A stretch of DNA of 64,000 nucleotides from Parapedobacter pyrenivorans (GCF_014636865.1 NZ_BMER01000001.1:2406718-2470717), one strand, 5' to 3'. Counted from the first letter of the stretch, positions 1 to 8,432 are shown. Notes: generated by a model not told the origin, from the letters alone. Numbers and translations are program-made.

Positions 1-135
1 CTAACGGCCTCCGGATACTTTACTTCGAAAGCCGGCATCGACTATCTGGGATATGTGGGTAACCGGCCGAATGTTTGGGAGGGGGTTCCGACGGAGATCC
101 TTCGGCAATTTCAACTGACGCATTTAATTACGTAA
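1..135 (+). CDS. C-terminal fragment of an unidentified protein
   Basis: An open frame runs from the first base to a TAA at 133-135 and gives 44 residues, the C-terminus of a protein that starts outside the window. The fragment contains KAGIDYLGYVGNRPNVWEG and ends in HLIT. I do not recognise the family. It lies 18 bp before the Gfo/Idh/MocA gene on the same strand, so it probably belongs to the same sugar-catabolic operon. Codon use looks like that of its neighbours. Confidence 0.6.
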   Translation, partial: LTASGYFTSKAGIDYLGYVGNRPNVWEGVPTEILRQFQLTHLIT

Positions 136-153
136 ACCAAAGAATCCAAAAAT

Positions 154-1602
154 ATGAAGCAAGACAGTAAAAAACAGTCCAGAAGGGACTTCATCAGTAC
201 CGCCAGCCTCGCAGTTGCAGGTGTGACCATCGTGCCCCGCCATGTATTGGGTGGTAGGGGATTTATTGCGCCCAGTGATAAGCTGGTAGTCGCCGGCATT
301 GGAGTAGGGGGCAAGGGAAGAAGCGATCTGAAGAACTTTTACGACAGCGGCAAAGCGGAAATTGCCTATCTGTGCGATGTGGATGACCGAATGGCGAAAG
401 AATCCCGGGAACGATTCCCCAAAGCGAAGTATTACCACGATTGGAGGGAATTAATGGACAAGGAATCCAAGCATTTTGATGCAGTGTCGGTGTCCACTCC
501 TGACCATAACCACGCTGTTATTGCTATGGGCGCCATGCAGCTCGGGAAGCACGTATATGTACAGAAACCCATGACCCACGACATCTATGAGGCCCGGAAA
601 TTGACGGAAGCGGCAGGGAAGTACAAGGTGGTTACCCAAATGGGTAATCAAGGAGCCTCGGGGGATGGAGTCAGGCAGCTCCGGGAGTGGTTTGACGCTG
701 GCATAATCGGCGATGTGCATACAGTCTATACGTGGACGAATCGTCCCGTATGGCCCCAGGGCATTCCTTGGCCTGCGCAATCGCCCGCTGTTCCCAAAGA
801 ACTGGACTGGGATCTTTGGTTAGGGACAGCTCCCTACAAATCATATGTTGACGGACTCATACCGGGCAGCTGGCGGGGATGGTGGGATTACGGTACTGGT
901 GCACTCGGCGATCTGGGCTGCCATCTACTGGAAGCGCCTTTTTCTGTGCTGGATCTGAAGTATCCCACTGACGTGCAGGCGACCGTTGGTAGCGTTTATA
1001 CCGCATTCGGAGAGCGAGGCTATTTTGAGGACAGCTGCCCGCCGTCGGGCTATGCCATATTGACCTTTCCCAAAACCAGTAAAACGCAAGGAGAGATAAA
1101 GTTGCATTGGATGGATGGCGGGATCAAGCCAATGAGGCCGGATGAATTGGAAGCAGACGAAATCATGGGCGACGGCAACAGCGGCATCCTGTTTATCGGT
1201 ACGAAAGGAAAAATGATGGCCAGTGAATACGCTGCCAATCCGAGGCTGATCCCAGTCTCGAAGACGAAGGAAGTAACCGTTCCGAAGCGGTATGAGCGGG
1301 TGAAAGACGGTGCCGATGGGCACTACGCGCAGTGGGTAGAAGGTGCTATTGCAGGCTATGGCAACGCCAAGCTGAGTGCGCCTTTCGAATTGGCAGGTCC
1401 ATTGACGGAAACCGTATTGATGGCCAACTTGGCGATCCGGGTGGCTGACATTCCCCAGCCGCGGCCCAACGGTAAGGGTTTTATTTATCCTGGAAGCAAT
1501 AAGTTGATGAAATGGGATAGCGCGAACATGCGGATTACCAATTATGAAGATGCAAATCAGTTTGTGAAGCGCGAATACAGAAAGGGTTGGGGACCATTAT
1601 AA
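154..1602 (+). CDS. Exported Gfo/Idh/MocA-family oxidoreductase
   Basis: NAD(P)-dependent sugar oxidoreductase fold, 482 residues. The N-terminus carries a twin-arginine signal (SRRDFISTA, RR at 10-11) with a short hydrophobic stretch, so the folded, cofactor-loaded enzyme is probably exported. The Rossmann loop GIGVGGKG is at 48-55 and TPDHNH at 115-120. The usual EKP catalytic-lysine motif reads QKP (137-139), keeping Lys138. The C-terminal half has the family's GDLGCHLLEAPF segment. Secreted members are known to occur beside 3-keto-glycoside hydrolases (DUF1080), as here with the next gene 9 bp downstream. A likely role is oxidation or reduction at a sugar hydroxyl in the periplasm; the substrate is unknown. 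Confidence 0.9.
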   Translation: MKQDSKKQSRRDFISTASLAVAGVTIVPRHVLGGRGFIAPSDKLVVAGIGVGGKGRSDLKNFYDSGKAEIAYLCDVDDRMAKESRERFPKAKYYHDWRELMDKESKHFDAVSVSTPDHNHAVIAMGAMQLGKHVYVQKPMTHDIYEARKLTEAAGKYKVVTQMGNQGASGDGVRQLREWFDAGIIGDVHTVYTWTNRPVWPQGIPWPAQSPAVPKELDWDLWLGTAPYKSYVDGLIPGSWRGWWDYGTGALGDLGCHLLEAPFSVLDLKYPTDVQATVGSVYTAFGERGYFEDSCPPSGYAILTFPKTSKTQGEIKLHWMDGGIKPMRPDELEADEIMGDGNSGILFIGTKGKMMASEYAANPRLIPVSKTKEVTVPKRYERVKDGADGHYAQWVEGAIAGYGNAKLSAPFELAGPLTETVLMANLAIRVADIPQPRPNGKGFIYPGSNKLMKWDSANMRITNYEDANQFVKREYRKGWGPL

Positions 1603-1611
1603 AATAAACAG

Positions 1612-2259
1612 ATGAAATCGAGTATACTAAGTTATGCGATCGCCTGCTGCCTGACCCTGTGGTTTACCGGTGCGGCAGCACAAACGGGCCGTTGGGTATC
1701 GCTGTTTGACGGAAAGACATTGAACGGATGGAAGGCCAGCGAAAATGAATCGTCCTTCCGTGTGGAAGATGGCTGCATCGTGCAGGAAGGACCACGGTCC
1801 CATTTGTTTTATGTGGGCAATGTAAGCGGTCATGTATTCAAGAATTTTGAATTCAAGGCTAAAGTATATACATTCGAGAACGCCAACTCCGGTTTGTACT
1901 TTCATACCCGGTTCCAGGAAACGGGATTCCCTAATTACGGATATGAAGTACAGGTCAACAACTCCCATCGAGATGCTATCCGTACGGGTAGCCTTTACAA
2001 TGTGGTTGATGTTGCCGATAAATATGCTGTTGATGGTGAGTGGTTTGAACTGTATATCCACGTGATGGATAACCATGTGGTTATCAAAGTGGACGGTACG
2101 ACGGTGGTGGATTATACCCAGATGGCCGACAAAGGCCGATTGGTAAGGCAGGAGGATCATTTCGGCCGCTATGTGGATTCCGGAACCTTCGCCATCCAGG
2201 CACACGATCCGAATTCAAAAGTGATGTATAAAGATATTCAAGTAAGGATTTTAGATTAA
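1612..2259 (+). CDS. DUF1080 / 3-keto-disaccharide hydrolase-type protein
   Basis: A 215-residue secreted protein with a Sec signal peptide (hydrophobic residues about 5-22, cleavage near AAAQ). The mature part begins with the family hallmark WVSLFDGKTLNGWK and continues as a concanavalin-like beta-sandwich (SGLYFHTRF, GYEVQVNNSH, GTFAIQAHDPNSKV). Members of this family hydrolyse 3-keto-glycosides or bind sugars. Placement directly after a secreted Gfo/Idh/MocA oxidoreductase supports the two-step idea in which the oxidoreductase makes a keto-glycoside and this protein cleaves it. The family assignment is firm; the substrate is inferred only from context. Confidence 0.88.
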   Translation: MKSSILSYAIACCLTLWFTGAAAQTGRWVSLFDGKTLNGWKASENESSFRVEDGCIVQEGPRSHLFYVGNVSGHVFKNFEFKAKVYTFENANSGLYFHTRFQETGFPNYGYEVQVNNSHRDAIRTGSLYNVVDVADKYAVDGEWFELYIHVMDNHVVIKVDGTTVVDYTQMADKGRLVRQEDHFGRYVDSGTFAIQAHDPNSKVMYKDIQVRILD

Positions 2260-2270
2260 GCACGTAGCAA

Positions 2271-3002
2271 ATGAAACCGATTGTTCAGATCTCATTGGAT
2301 CTTACAGATATTGAAGAGGCGGTAAAGACCGCCCATACCGCCCTGCAGGCTGGAGTCGACTGGTTGGAAGTGGGTACACCGCTGGTATTGGCAGAGGGCC
2401 TGCATGGGGTACGCCGATTGAGAAGCGAATTCCCGGATACGCCGTTGGTGGTCGACCTGAAAACCATGGACGGCGGCTACCTGGAAGCGGAGATGATGGC
2501 CAAGGCAGGTGCGACGCACGTGGTGGTGATGGGAAGGGCCCATGCTGAAACCATCAAATGCGTGGTGCAGGCGGGGCGTGATTTCGGTGTGAAGGTGATG
2601 GGGGATAACCTGGCCTGCGACTCCATGATAGACGGCGCCAGGTTTTTGGAGGATCTGGGATGTGATTACGTCATCCACCACATCGGTTACGACGAACGGC
2701 GCGGATTGGTTGCCCAGGGCTTGCCTTGTCCCAGTCCGCTGGACCAGCTTGCCGAAGTGGTGGAAGCGGTCAATGTGCCCGTTCAAGCTGTGGGTGGGCT
2801 GTCCATTGACCAGGCCATCTCGTGCCCATCCTACGGCGCACCACTGGTGGTGCTTGGAGCGCCACTCACCATTGATGCCGATTCCTTCAAAACATCGAGC
2901 AGCAACGACCTCCCCAGTGTATTACGGACCATCTGTGAGCATATTCATTCGCAGCAAATTAGTAAGAAATATAAACAACCATGGAGTTTTTATCAGTCGT
3001 AA
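2271..3002 (+). CDS. HUMPS-family lyase/decarboxylase (HPS/KGPDC-like)
   Basis: A 243-residue TIM barrel of the orotidine-5'-phosphate decarboxylase suprafamily. The active-site pattern is visible: Asp10, Glu33 and the D-x-K-x-x-D motif Asp62-Leu-Lys64-Thr-Met-Asp67. At 136-144 it has HHIGYDERR, closer to 3-hexulose-6-phosphate synthases than to the HxxR of 3-keto-L-gulonate-6-phosphate decarboxylases, and residue 112 is Asp. Family members cleave or form C-C bonds in 3-keto sugar phosphates. No 6-phospho-3-hexuloisomerase gene is adjacent, so formaldehyde fixation is not implied. It ends 22 bp inside the following dehydrogenase gene, which suggests translational coupling. The exact reaction is uncertain. 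Confidence 0.82.
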   Translation: MKPIVQISLDLTDIEEAVKTAHTALQAGVDWLEVGTPLVLAEGLHGVRRLRSEFPDTPLVVDLKTMDGGYLEAEMMAKAGATHVVVMGRAHAETIKCVVQAGRDFGVKVMGDNLACDSMIDGARFLEDLGCDYVIHHIGYDERRGLVAQGLPCPSPLDQLAEVVEAVNVPVQAVGGLSIDQAISCPSYGAPLVVLGAPLTIDADSFKTSSSNDLPSVLRTICEHIHSQQISKKYKQPWSFYQS

Positions 3003-4006
3003 ATTTTGACCGCCAAAAGGGTTCGGTGGAACTCCGGAAAGTCCCCAAACCTTTACCTAAAAGCGATGAGGTTATCTTGGAAGTTAAGAGTGTGGGCGTC
3101 TGCGGCAGCGACCTGCACCAATGGACTTCCAGCCACAGTTGGCCGGTGAATTATCCGGTTATCCTGGGCCATGAATTTGCGGGGGTGATCCATGAAACCG
3201 GTCCGGAGGTAAAAAACTGGAACGTCGGTGACCGGGTGGTCAGTGAAACGGCCGCCATAATCGATCCGGACAATCCGCTGTCGAAAGTGGGATTGTATAA
3301 CCTTGATCCGTCGCGGAAAGGATTCGGTTACGGCGTTAACGGAGCGATGACCAAATACGTTGCAGTACCTGCCCGTTGCCTGCACCGCATACCGGATACC
3401 CTTGAGTTTGAGCGGGCCTGCCTGACCGAACCGTGCAGCGTGGCCTACAATGCGGTGGTGAACAATGCCGATATCCGGCCTGGAGATCGGGTGCTGGTCA
3501 TCGGGCCCGGTACCATCGGGATGCTCTGTGCCCTGATGGCCCAGCTAAGGGGTGCTGAAGTGGCTATTGTAGGATTGGAAAGTGACCGGGTACGGCTAGA
3601 CGTCGCAGCGGCCTACGGTATACAACCGCTCACCGGCGACGCAGGGGTGTGGGCGAGGGAATTGGACGGAATGGGGGTCGACTGCGTGATTGATTCCGCA
3701 GGGATCAGCCATACGCTCCAAAATGCGATCGATTGGGTGCGACCCAACGGACAGGTCGTTAAAGTAGGTTGGGGACCACAACCTATCGGGTTTTCACTTG
3801 ATCCCATCGTGCAGAAGAATGTACGAATCCAGGGTAGTTTCAGTCACAACTGGCCCGTATGGGAGAAAGTGATTAGGCTTTTGGCTACAGGCCGCTTGGA
3901 TATTGGCAATATTATCGGGGGTATGTGGCCCTTGGAAGACTGGGAAGTGGCTTTCCGTAAAATGAAGGATGGTGAAGTCATCAAAAGTGTGTTGATACCG
4001 AAATAA
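2981..4006 (+). CDS. MDR-family zinc-type alcohol/polyol dehydrogenase
   Basis: A 341-residue medium-chain dehydrogenase. Catalytic-zinc ligands are present: Cys41 in GVCGSD, His64-Glu65 in LGHEFAG, and Glu150 in LTEPCSVAYNAV. The nucleotide-binding loop is VLVIGPGTIG (about 171-180). The region that normally holds four structural-zinc cysteines (about 90-115) contains none, so the structural zinc lobe is missing or replaced. The family covers sorbitol, threonine and sugar-alcohol dehydrogenases. It overlaps the HUMPS gene by 22 bp and precedes an SDR gene, which suggests successive oxidations of one sugar. The ATG at 2981 gives an N-terminus of normal length. Confidence 0.9.
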   Translation: MEFLSVVNFDRQKGSVELRKVPKPLPKSDEVILEVKSVGVCGSDLHQWTSSHSWPVNYPVILGHEFAGVIHETGPEVKNWNVGDRVVSETAAIIDPDNPLSKVGLYNLDPSRKGFGYGVNGAMTKYVAVPARCLHRIPDTLEFERACLTEPCSVAYNAVVNNADIRPGDRVLVIGPGTIGMLCALMAQLRGAEVAIVGLESDRVRLDVAAAYGIQPLTGDAGVWARELDGMGVDCVIDSAGISHTLQNAIDWVRPNGQVVKVGWGPQPIGFSLDPIVQKNVRIQGSFSHNWPVWEKVIRLLATGRLDIGNIIGGMWPLEDWEVAFRKMKDGEVIKSVLIPK

Positions 4007-4027
4007 TGACCAATTGGAAGGAATATC

Positions 4028-4837
4028 ATGCAAAACGACCTATTAAAAGATAAGGTGATCATCGTCACTGGTGCATTCGGAGGCATCGGGCTCGCGATTG
4101 CGAAGGCCTGTTTGAATGCCGGAGCACAGGTGCTGCTGCACGGGCGCAGCGAACGGAATCAAACCGATGCACTTAGCTACCTGGACGGCGGGGATCGCGT
4201 CGAACCGTTCGTCGGTGACGTAACGCGCGCGAACTTTGCTCAAGATCTGGTGAATGCCACGATACGCCGTTTCGGCAAAATCAACGGCATCGTCAACAAT
4301 GCAGCTTATGTAGTCTCCTCGAATGTAGGCAATACGACGCTCGCGCTGTTCCGCGAAGTATTGGAAGTAAATTCACTGGCACCGTTTGCGATCATTCAAT
4401 CGGCGCTGCCCCATCTGGCGGAAACCAGGGGGGCGGTGGTCAATATCGGCTCCGTTAATGCCTATGCCGGAGAACCGACGCTATTGGCTTACAGTGTTTC
4501 AAAGGGTGCGTTGATGACGCTTACAAGAAACCTGGGCGATAGCCTGCACAGGGATTTCGGTATACGGGTCAACCAATTGAATGTGGGATGGGTGTTGACC
4601 GAAAAAGAACAGGAACGGAAAGTGGGACACGGTTTACCCGCTGATTGGTATACCCTTATTTCACCGATGTATGCTCCCGCCCGGAGGTTGCTGGATCCGA
4701 TGGAAGTGGCGAATTCAGCCGTTTTGTGGCTTTCGGATTCGCTGGGCCCGGTAAGCGGACAAGCTATCGAGCTGGAGCAGCATCCCATTATCGGAAGAAA
4801 TCCCGAAAAGAACTTAGAAGCCCTAGACATCGATTAA
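4028..4837 (+). CDS. SDR-family oxidoreductase
   Basis: Classical short-chain dehydrogenase of 269 residues, cytoplasmic with no signal peptide. The cofactor motif TGAFGGIG is at 14-21, the NNAA motif at 90-93, and the catalytic triad is Ser142 (NIGSVNAY), Tyr155 and Lys159 (YSVSK). It probably oxidises or reduces a keto group on the same sugar handled by the neighbouring MDR dehydrogenase. The gaps to its neighbours are 21 bp and 3 bp, so it is in the operon. NAD versus NADP preference and substrate cannot be read with confidence. Confidence 0.92.
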   Translation: MQNDLLKDKVIIVTGAFGGIGLAIAKACLNAGAQVLLHGRSERNQTDALSYLDGGDRVEPFVGDVTRANFAQDLVNATIRRFGKINGIVNNAAYVVSSNVGNTTLALFREVLEVNSLAPFAIIQSALPHLAETRGAVVNIGSVNAYAGEPTLLAYSVSKGALMTLTRNLGDSLHRDFGIRVNQLNVGWVLTEKEQERKVGHGLPADWYTLISPMYAPARRLLDPMEVANSAVLWLSDSLGPVSGQAIELEQHPIIGRNPEKNLEALDID

Positions 4838-4840
4838 AAT

Positions 4841-5722
4841 ATGCCCAAATTAGCCGTATTCCCGAAAGCGTTCATGAAAGCGCTTTGCGTAACGGGAGAA
4901 ATGACACTCGACGAATGGATTGATCTGGCGTCGGAACTGGAAATCGACGGACTCGAATGGTACGCCGGCTTTCTGGGAATGGAAGATTCTAATAACTGGA
5001 GCCGCTACCGAAACCGGGTAAGCGACGCTGGACTAGAGATACCGATGATGTGCTGTTCGCCGGACTTTACCCATCCGGATCCGGTGTTCAGAAAGGAACA
5101 GATCCGGAAGCAGAAACAATGGATCGATATGACACATGCCTTGGGAGGCCGCTATTGCCGTGTCCTGTCGGGCCAGCGGCGGCCGGAGCTTTCCCTGGAC
5201 GAAGGCGTAAAGTTGGCGGTGGATTCGATCCATGAATGCCTTGACTATGCCCGTACGCTTGACATTACCTTAATCTTGGAAAATCATTACAAAGACGACT
5301 TCTGGAAGTTCCCGGAATTTGCGCAGAAGGCTGCGGTATTCTGTCAGATCGTCGAGGCAATTGACGACCCCTATTTCGGGGTGAATTATGACCCGAGTAA
5401 TACGTTTCTTGCCGGTGAAGATCCATTGGAGCTGTTGGAAAAGGTAAAATACCGCATCAAGACGATGCATGCAAGCGACCGGTACCTGGTGGGTGGAACG
5501 ATCGAAGACCTGCGGAAAATGGAAGATAATAGCGAAGGGTATGCCTCGGTATTGCGGCATGGCGAAATCGGTAAAGGACTGAACGATTACGACGCCATCT
5601 TCACAACGTTGAAATCCGTCCATTTCGATAGCTGGATCAGTATCGAAGATGGAGTGGACGGCATGGACCAGCTGAAAAGGAGCGTGGATTTCGTGAACCG
5701 GAAGATCCAGCAATATTGGTAA
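4841..5722 (+). CDS. Sugar phosphate isomerase/epimerase-like TIM barrel
   Basis: A 293-residue cytoplasmic protein of the xylose isomerase-like TIM-barrel (AP endonuclease 2) family. Typical segments are LILENHYKDD (barrel glutamate), FGVNYDPSNTFLAGEDPLELLEK and IKTMHASDRYL, with a late SIEDGVDG acidic segment; these provide the metal-binding Glu, Asp, His and Glu of the family. Members are ketose epimerases, isomerases, hydroxypyruvate isomerases or dehydratases. It starts 3 bp after the SDR gene. An isomerase or epimerase step in the operon's sugar pathway is the natural reading. Confidence 0.87.
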   Translation: MPKLAVFPKAFMKALCVTGEMTLDEWIDLASELEIDGLEWYAGFLGMEDSNNWSRYRNRVSDAGLEIPMMCCSPDFTHPDPVFRKEQIRKQKQWIDMTHALGGRYCRVLSGQRRPELSLDEGVKLAVDSIHECLDYARTLDITLILENHYKDDFWKFPEFAQKAAVFCQIVEAIDDPYFGVNYDPSNTFLAGEDPLELLEKVKYRIKTMHASDRYLVGGTIEDLRKMEDNSEGYASVLRHGEIGKGLNDYDAIFTTLKSVHFDSWISIEDGVDGMDQLKRSVDFVNRKIQQYW

Positions 5723-5738
5723 CCTCGTTAGAAAGGTT

Positions 5739-6647
5739 ATGGGAGAAAGCAATCGAATTTTCTGTTTCGGAGAGGTGCTTTGGGACGAGGTGGAAGGCGT
5801 GGATTTCCCGGGGGGTGCGCCGCTGAACGTGGCGTATCATATGGCGAAAGACGACCGCTTCGACGTGTACATGATCAGCAGCGTTGGAGGCGATGCAGCG
5901 GGTAAGCGTATGCTATCGCTCATTGACGGTTGGTCAATCAATGCGCGGTTTATACAATCCAATGACGACTACGCCACCGGTCGGGTGGTTGCCAATGTGT
6001 TGGACAGGAATAATGTGTCTTATGATATCTTGCGGCCCGTAGCGTGGGATCATATTCAGAAAGATAGTGAACTGAGTACCTATATTCCGGAAAATGCGTG
6101 CTTGATCTTCGGCAGTCTTGCCTGTCGGAATTCGGTTTCCAGGCAGACCCTGCTCAACCTGTTGTCCAAAAAGTGTTTACGTGTGTTCGACATTAATCTA
6201 CGGGGTAACTACTATGACAGGCAGACGTTGTCCATTTTGCTAAGTAGTACCGATCTGCTGAAAATCAATGAGGAGGAACTCGCCGAGGTGACACGTATTT
6301 TTCAGCCTGCTTCGGCGCGAGCGCCCGAGCAGATACAAGTCCGTGCGCTGCTGGGCCGTTTTGGTATTAAGGAGGCGGTCGTAACCCGGGGAGCGGATGG
6401 TGCCAGCTATTATACGTTCGATGAACAGGTGGATGCGGCGGGTATAACGGTGCCGGTGGCCGATACCATTGGCTGCGGTGATGCCTTTTTGGCGGCCTTC
6501 CTGCGGCATCGGCTTGGCGGCGCGACGGTGGAGGTCGCGCTGACCCACGCGGTATTGACGGGAGCGTTTATTGCAGAACAACCGGGCGGCTGTCCGGCGT
6601 ATAAGCTGGCAGACCTTGACGCATTTATGAAAAGCAAATTAGGATAA
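5739..6647 (+). CDS. PfkB-family carbohydrate kinase (fructokinase-like)
   Basis: A 302-residue ribokinase/PfkB-fold kinase. The N-terminus has the fructokinase-like GEVLWDEVEG followed by FPGGAPLNVAYH, the sugar-binding glycine-rich motif. The C-terminal signature DTIGCGDAFLAAFL holds the anion hole and the catalytic base, Asp248. It would phosphorylate a ketose or similar sugar with ATP and so supply the phosphorylated substrate needed by the HUMPS enzyme of the same operon. It follows the isomerase by 16 bp and is separated by 1 bp from the MBL gene. Sugar specificity is unknown. Confidence 0.92.
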   Translation: MGESNRIFCFGEVLWDEVEGVDFPGGAPLNVAYHMAKDDRFDVYMISSVGGDAAGKRMLSLIDGWSINARFIQSNDDYATGRVVANVLDRNNVSYDILRPVAWDHIQKDSELSTYIPENACLIFGSLACRNSVSRQTLLNLLSKKCLRVFDINLRGNYYDRQTLSILLSSTDLLKINEEELAEVTRIFQPASARAPEQIQVRALLGRFGIKEAVVTRGADGASYYTFDEQVDAAGITVPVADTIGCGDAFLAAFLRHRLGGATVEVALTHAVLTGAFIAEQPGGCPAYKLADLDAFMKSKLG

Positions 6648-6648
6648 C

Positions 6649-7365
6649 ATGCAGTTGTTACACGGTATATTTCAAGTAGGCGGCGATCTGGTCGGCCTGA
6701 CCGTTGATGAGCCGGGTGCCATTTGGAACGATTGCAACAGCTATGTAATCCGCCTGGATGAAGGGTTGCTGTTATTCGATGCGGGATGCGGCGACACCAT
6801 GGATCAGCTGTTTGCCAATATCCGCTATTGGGGGATGGACCCGGCCGATATCCGGTATGCTTTCCTTACCCATCCCCACTACGACCACGCTGGCGGTGGA
6901 TATGTACTGAAGGATCGTGGCGTACACCTCGTTTCAGGTAAAGAGACGGCCGATGCGGTGCATAAGGGCGACAACCGATGTTGTGGTTATCTCTATCACA
7001 AAGTGTTTAACCCATTTGATGTGGATACCATCCTCGATGAAGGCCAGAAGATTACCGTCTTGGGCCTGGAAATCGAAGCTCGATTGATGCCCGGTCATAG
7101 CATGGGTTGTACCATCTATTCCTTTGTATGGGAAGGCAAAAAGGTGGTGATCAGTGGTGATGTGATCGGTACAAAGCTGAGCGGCGATTTCGGGTGGTCC
7201 GGTTCCATTGATTTCTGTCGCACGGAGTACCTGGATTCCCTGAAACGGATGGCCGATCTGGAAATCGACTATATGCTGCCCGGACACGGCATGGTCTATT
7301 TCTCCGGTGCCAAACGCCGTGTGGAGGAAGTGCTGAATACCGCGCTCATGGAGTGGAGGCAGTAA
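6649..7365 (+). CDS. MBL-fold metallo-hydrolase
   Basis: A 238-residue metallo-beta-lactamase-fold hydrolase without a signal peptide. The metal motif is HPHYDH (His75, His77, Asp79, His80), followed by His150 (MPGHSMG), Asp171 (ISGDVIG) and His213 (LPGHGMV), a complete dinuclear-site set. The closest general types are glyoxalase II-like and lactonase-like hydrolases. As the last gene of the sugar operon, hydrolysis of a lactone or ester made by the upstream dehydrogenases is a reasonable guess. A promoter-like box begins about 75 bp after its stop. Confidence 0.88.
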   Translation: MQLLHGIFQVGGDLVGLTVDEPGAIWNDCNSYVIRLDEGLLLFDAGCGDTMDQLFANIRYWGMDPADIRYAFLTHPHYDHAGGGYVLKDRGVHLVSGKETADAVHKGDNRCCGYLYHKVFNPFDVDTILDEGQKITVLGLEIEARLMPGHSMGCTIYSFVWEGKKVVISGDVIGTKLSGDFGWSGSIDFCRTEYLDSLKRMADLEIDYMLPGHGMVYFSGAKRRVEEVLNTALMEWRQ

Positions 7366-7438
7366 GCGGTGATTCTGACTGGCTAACATCCTATAATATC
7401 CCGCCAATTTGGTATAGAACTGTGGCAGTCGCTTAGTC

Positions 7439-7446
7439 TATCTTTG
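7439..7446 (+). promoter_or_regulatory. Bacteroidota -7 box TATCTTTG
   Basis: TATCTTTG matches the TAnnTTTG -7 consensus of Bacteroidota primary-sigma promoters. It lies 38 bp before the ATG at 7485, leaving a leader of about 30 nt. A convincing -33 TTTG at the usual spacing is not seen. It sits in the 119-bp gap that separates operon 1 from the sialidase-fold operon. Confidence 0.5.
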
Positions 7447-7484
7447 TTTTCGTCAATTACAATACAACATTACCGAGAATATCA

Positions 7485-8432
7485 ATGAGCAAAAAAAGTA
7501 AGGGATATATTCCCGTTATGCTAACCCCTTTCACGGAAAGCGGAGCTGTCGATTTTGCCGGGTTGACCAAACTTACAGAGCTTTACCTCCGGGCTGGTGC
7601 AGCAGGCCTGTTTGCCAACTGCCAATCGAGCGAGATGTTTAATTTATCAGGGGAAGAAATGCTAGCTGTAACCGAGCACGTGCTGCGTATCGCAGATGGC
7701 GCTGTACCCGTAGTGGCTACCGGTACCTTTGGCGGGCCAGTGGAAAAACAGGCGGACTTTGTAAAGCAGTTATATGGGACCGGTGTGGAAGCCGTGATTG
7801 TAATTACCAATATGCTAACGGAAGAGTCGGAAAGCGCAGCGCTATTTGATGAACGTTTTGGACAATTGCTCGACGCCACACCGGGTATTCCTTTGGGATT
7901 CTATGAATGCCCGGAGCCCTTTAAGCGCGTATTGACTGCGGAGCAACTGAAGCGCTTCGTGGGTACCGGTCGTGTTATTTACCACAAAGACACCTGTTTG
8001 GATATTGAGCAGATTAAAGCGAAGCTGGATGCGACCAGGGGAGTAGCTGATTTTGGTTTGTATGATGCCTATATGGTTCATGCTGTGGAATCGTTAAAAG
8101 CCGGTTCTGCCGGCCTGTCCTGCATCCAGGGAAATTATTATCCGGAACTGATCGTTTGGTTATGTAACCACTACGATAACAACGAATCGGCAGATCAGGT
8201 AGCAATCGTACAACAGTTCTTTATCGATCATATGGACATTATGCACGCTGTGTATCCGGTGGTCGCCAAATATTTTCTCCAAAAAAGAGGACTGCCTATT
8301 TCTACGTTCACCCGGAAGAATGCCGGGGTATTCGACGAAACCGTTAAAAAGCGCGTGGATTTGTTCTACCTGCAGTTTCGGCAACTATTGGAACAGATTG
8401 AATTAATTCCCAACGGCATGATGCTATCGTAG
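7485..8432 (+). CDS. DapA/NanA-family aldolase-lyase
   Basis: A 315-residue class I aldolase of the dihydrodipicolinate synthase/N-acetylneuraminate lyase family, cytoplasmic. The Schiff-base lysine is Lys168 (VIYHKDTCLD) and the catalytic tyrosine is Tyr140 (GFYECPEPFKR). The usual GTTGE or GSTGE loop is replaced by ANCQSSE at 44-50, so it belongs to a divergent subgroup rather than true DapA or NanA. It heads a gene run with three sialidase-fold proteins, which tempts a sialic-acid reading, but no NanE- or NanK-like gene accompanies it. Cleavage of a 2-keto-3-deoxy-acid is the most general prediction. Confidence 0.85.
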   Translation: MSKKSKGYIPVMLTPFTESGAVDFAGLTKLTELYLRAGAAGLFANCQSSEMFNLSGEEMLAVTEHVLRIADGAVPVVATGTFGGPVEKQADFVKQLYGTGVEAVIVITNMLTEESESAALFDERFGQLLDATPGIPLGFYECPEPFKRVLTAEQLKRFVGTGRVIYHKDTCLDIEQIKAKLDATRGVADFGLYDAYMVHAVESLKAGSAGLSCIQGNYYPELIVWLCNHYDNNESADQVAIVQQFFIDHMDIMHAVYPVVAKYFLQKRGLPISTFTRKNAGVFDETVKKRVDLFYLQFRQLLEQIELIPNGMMLS

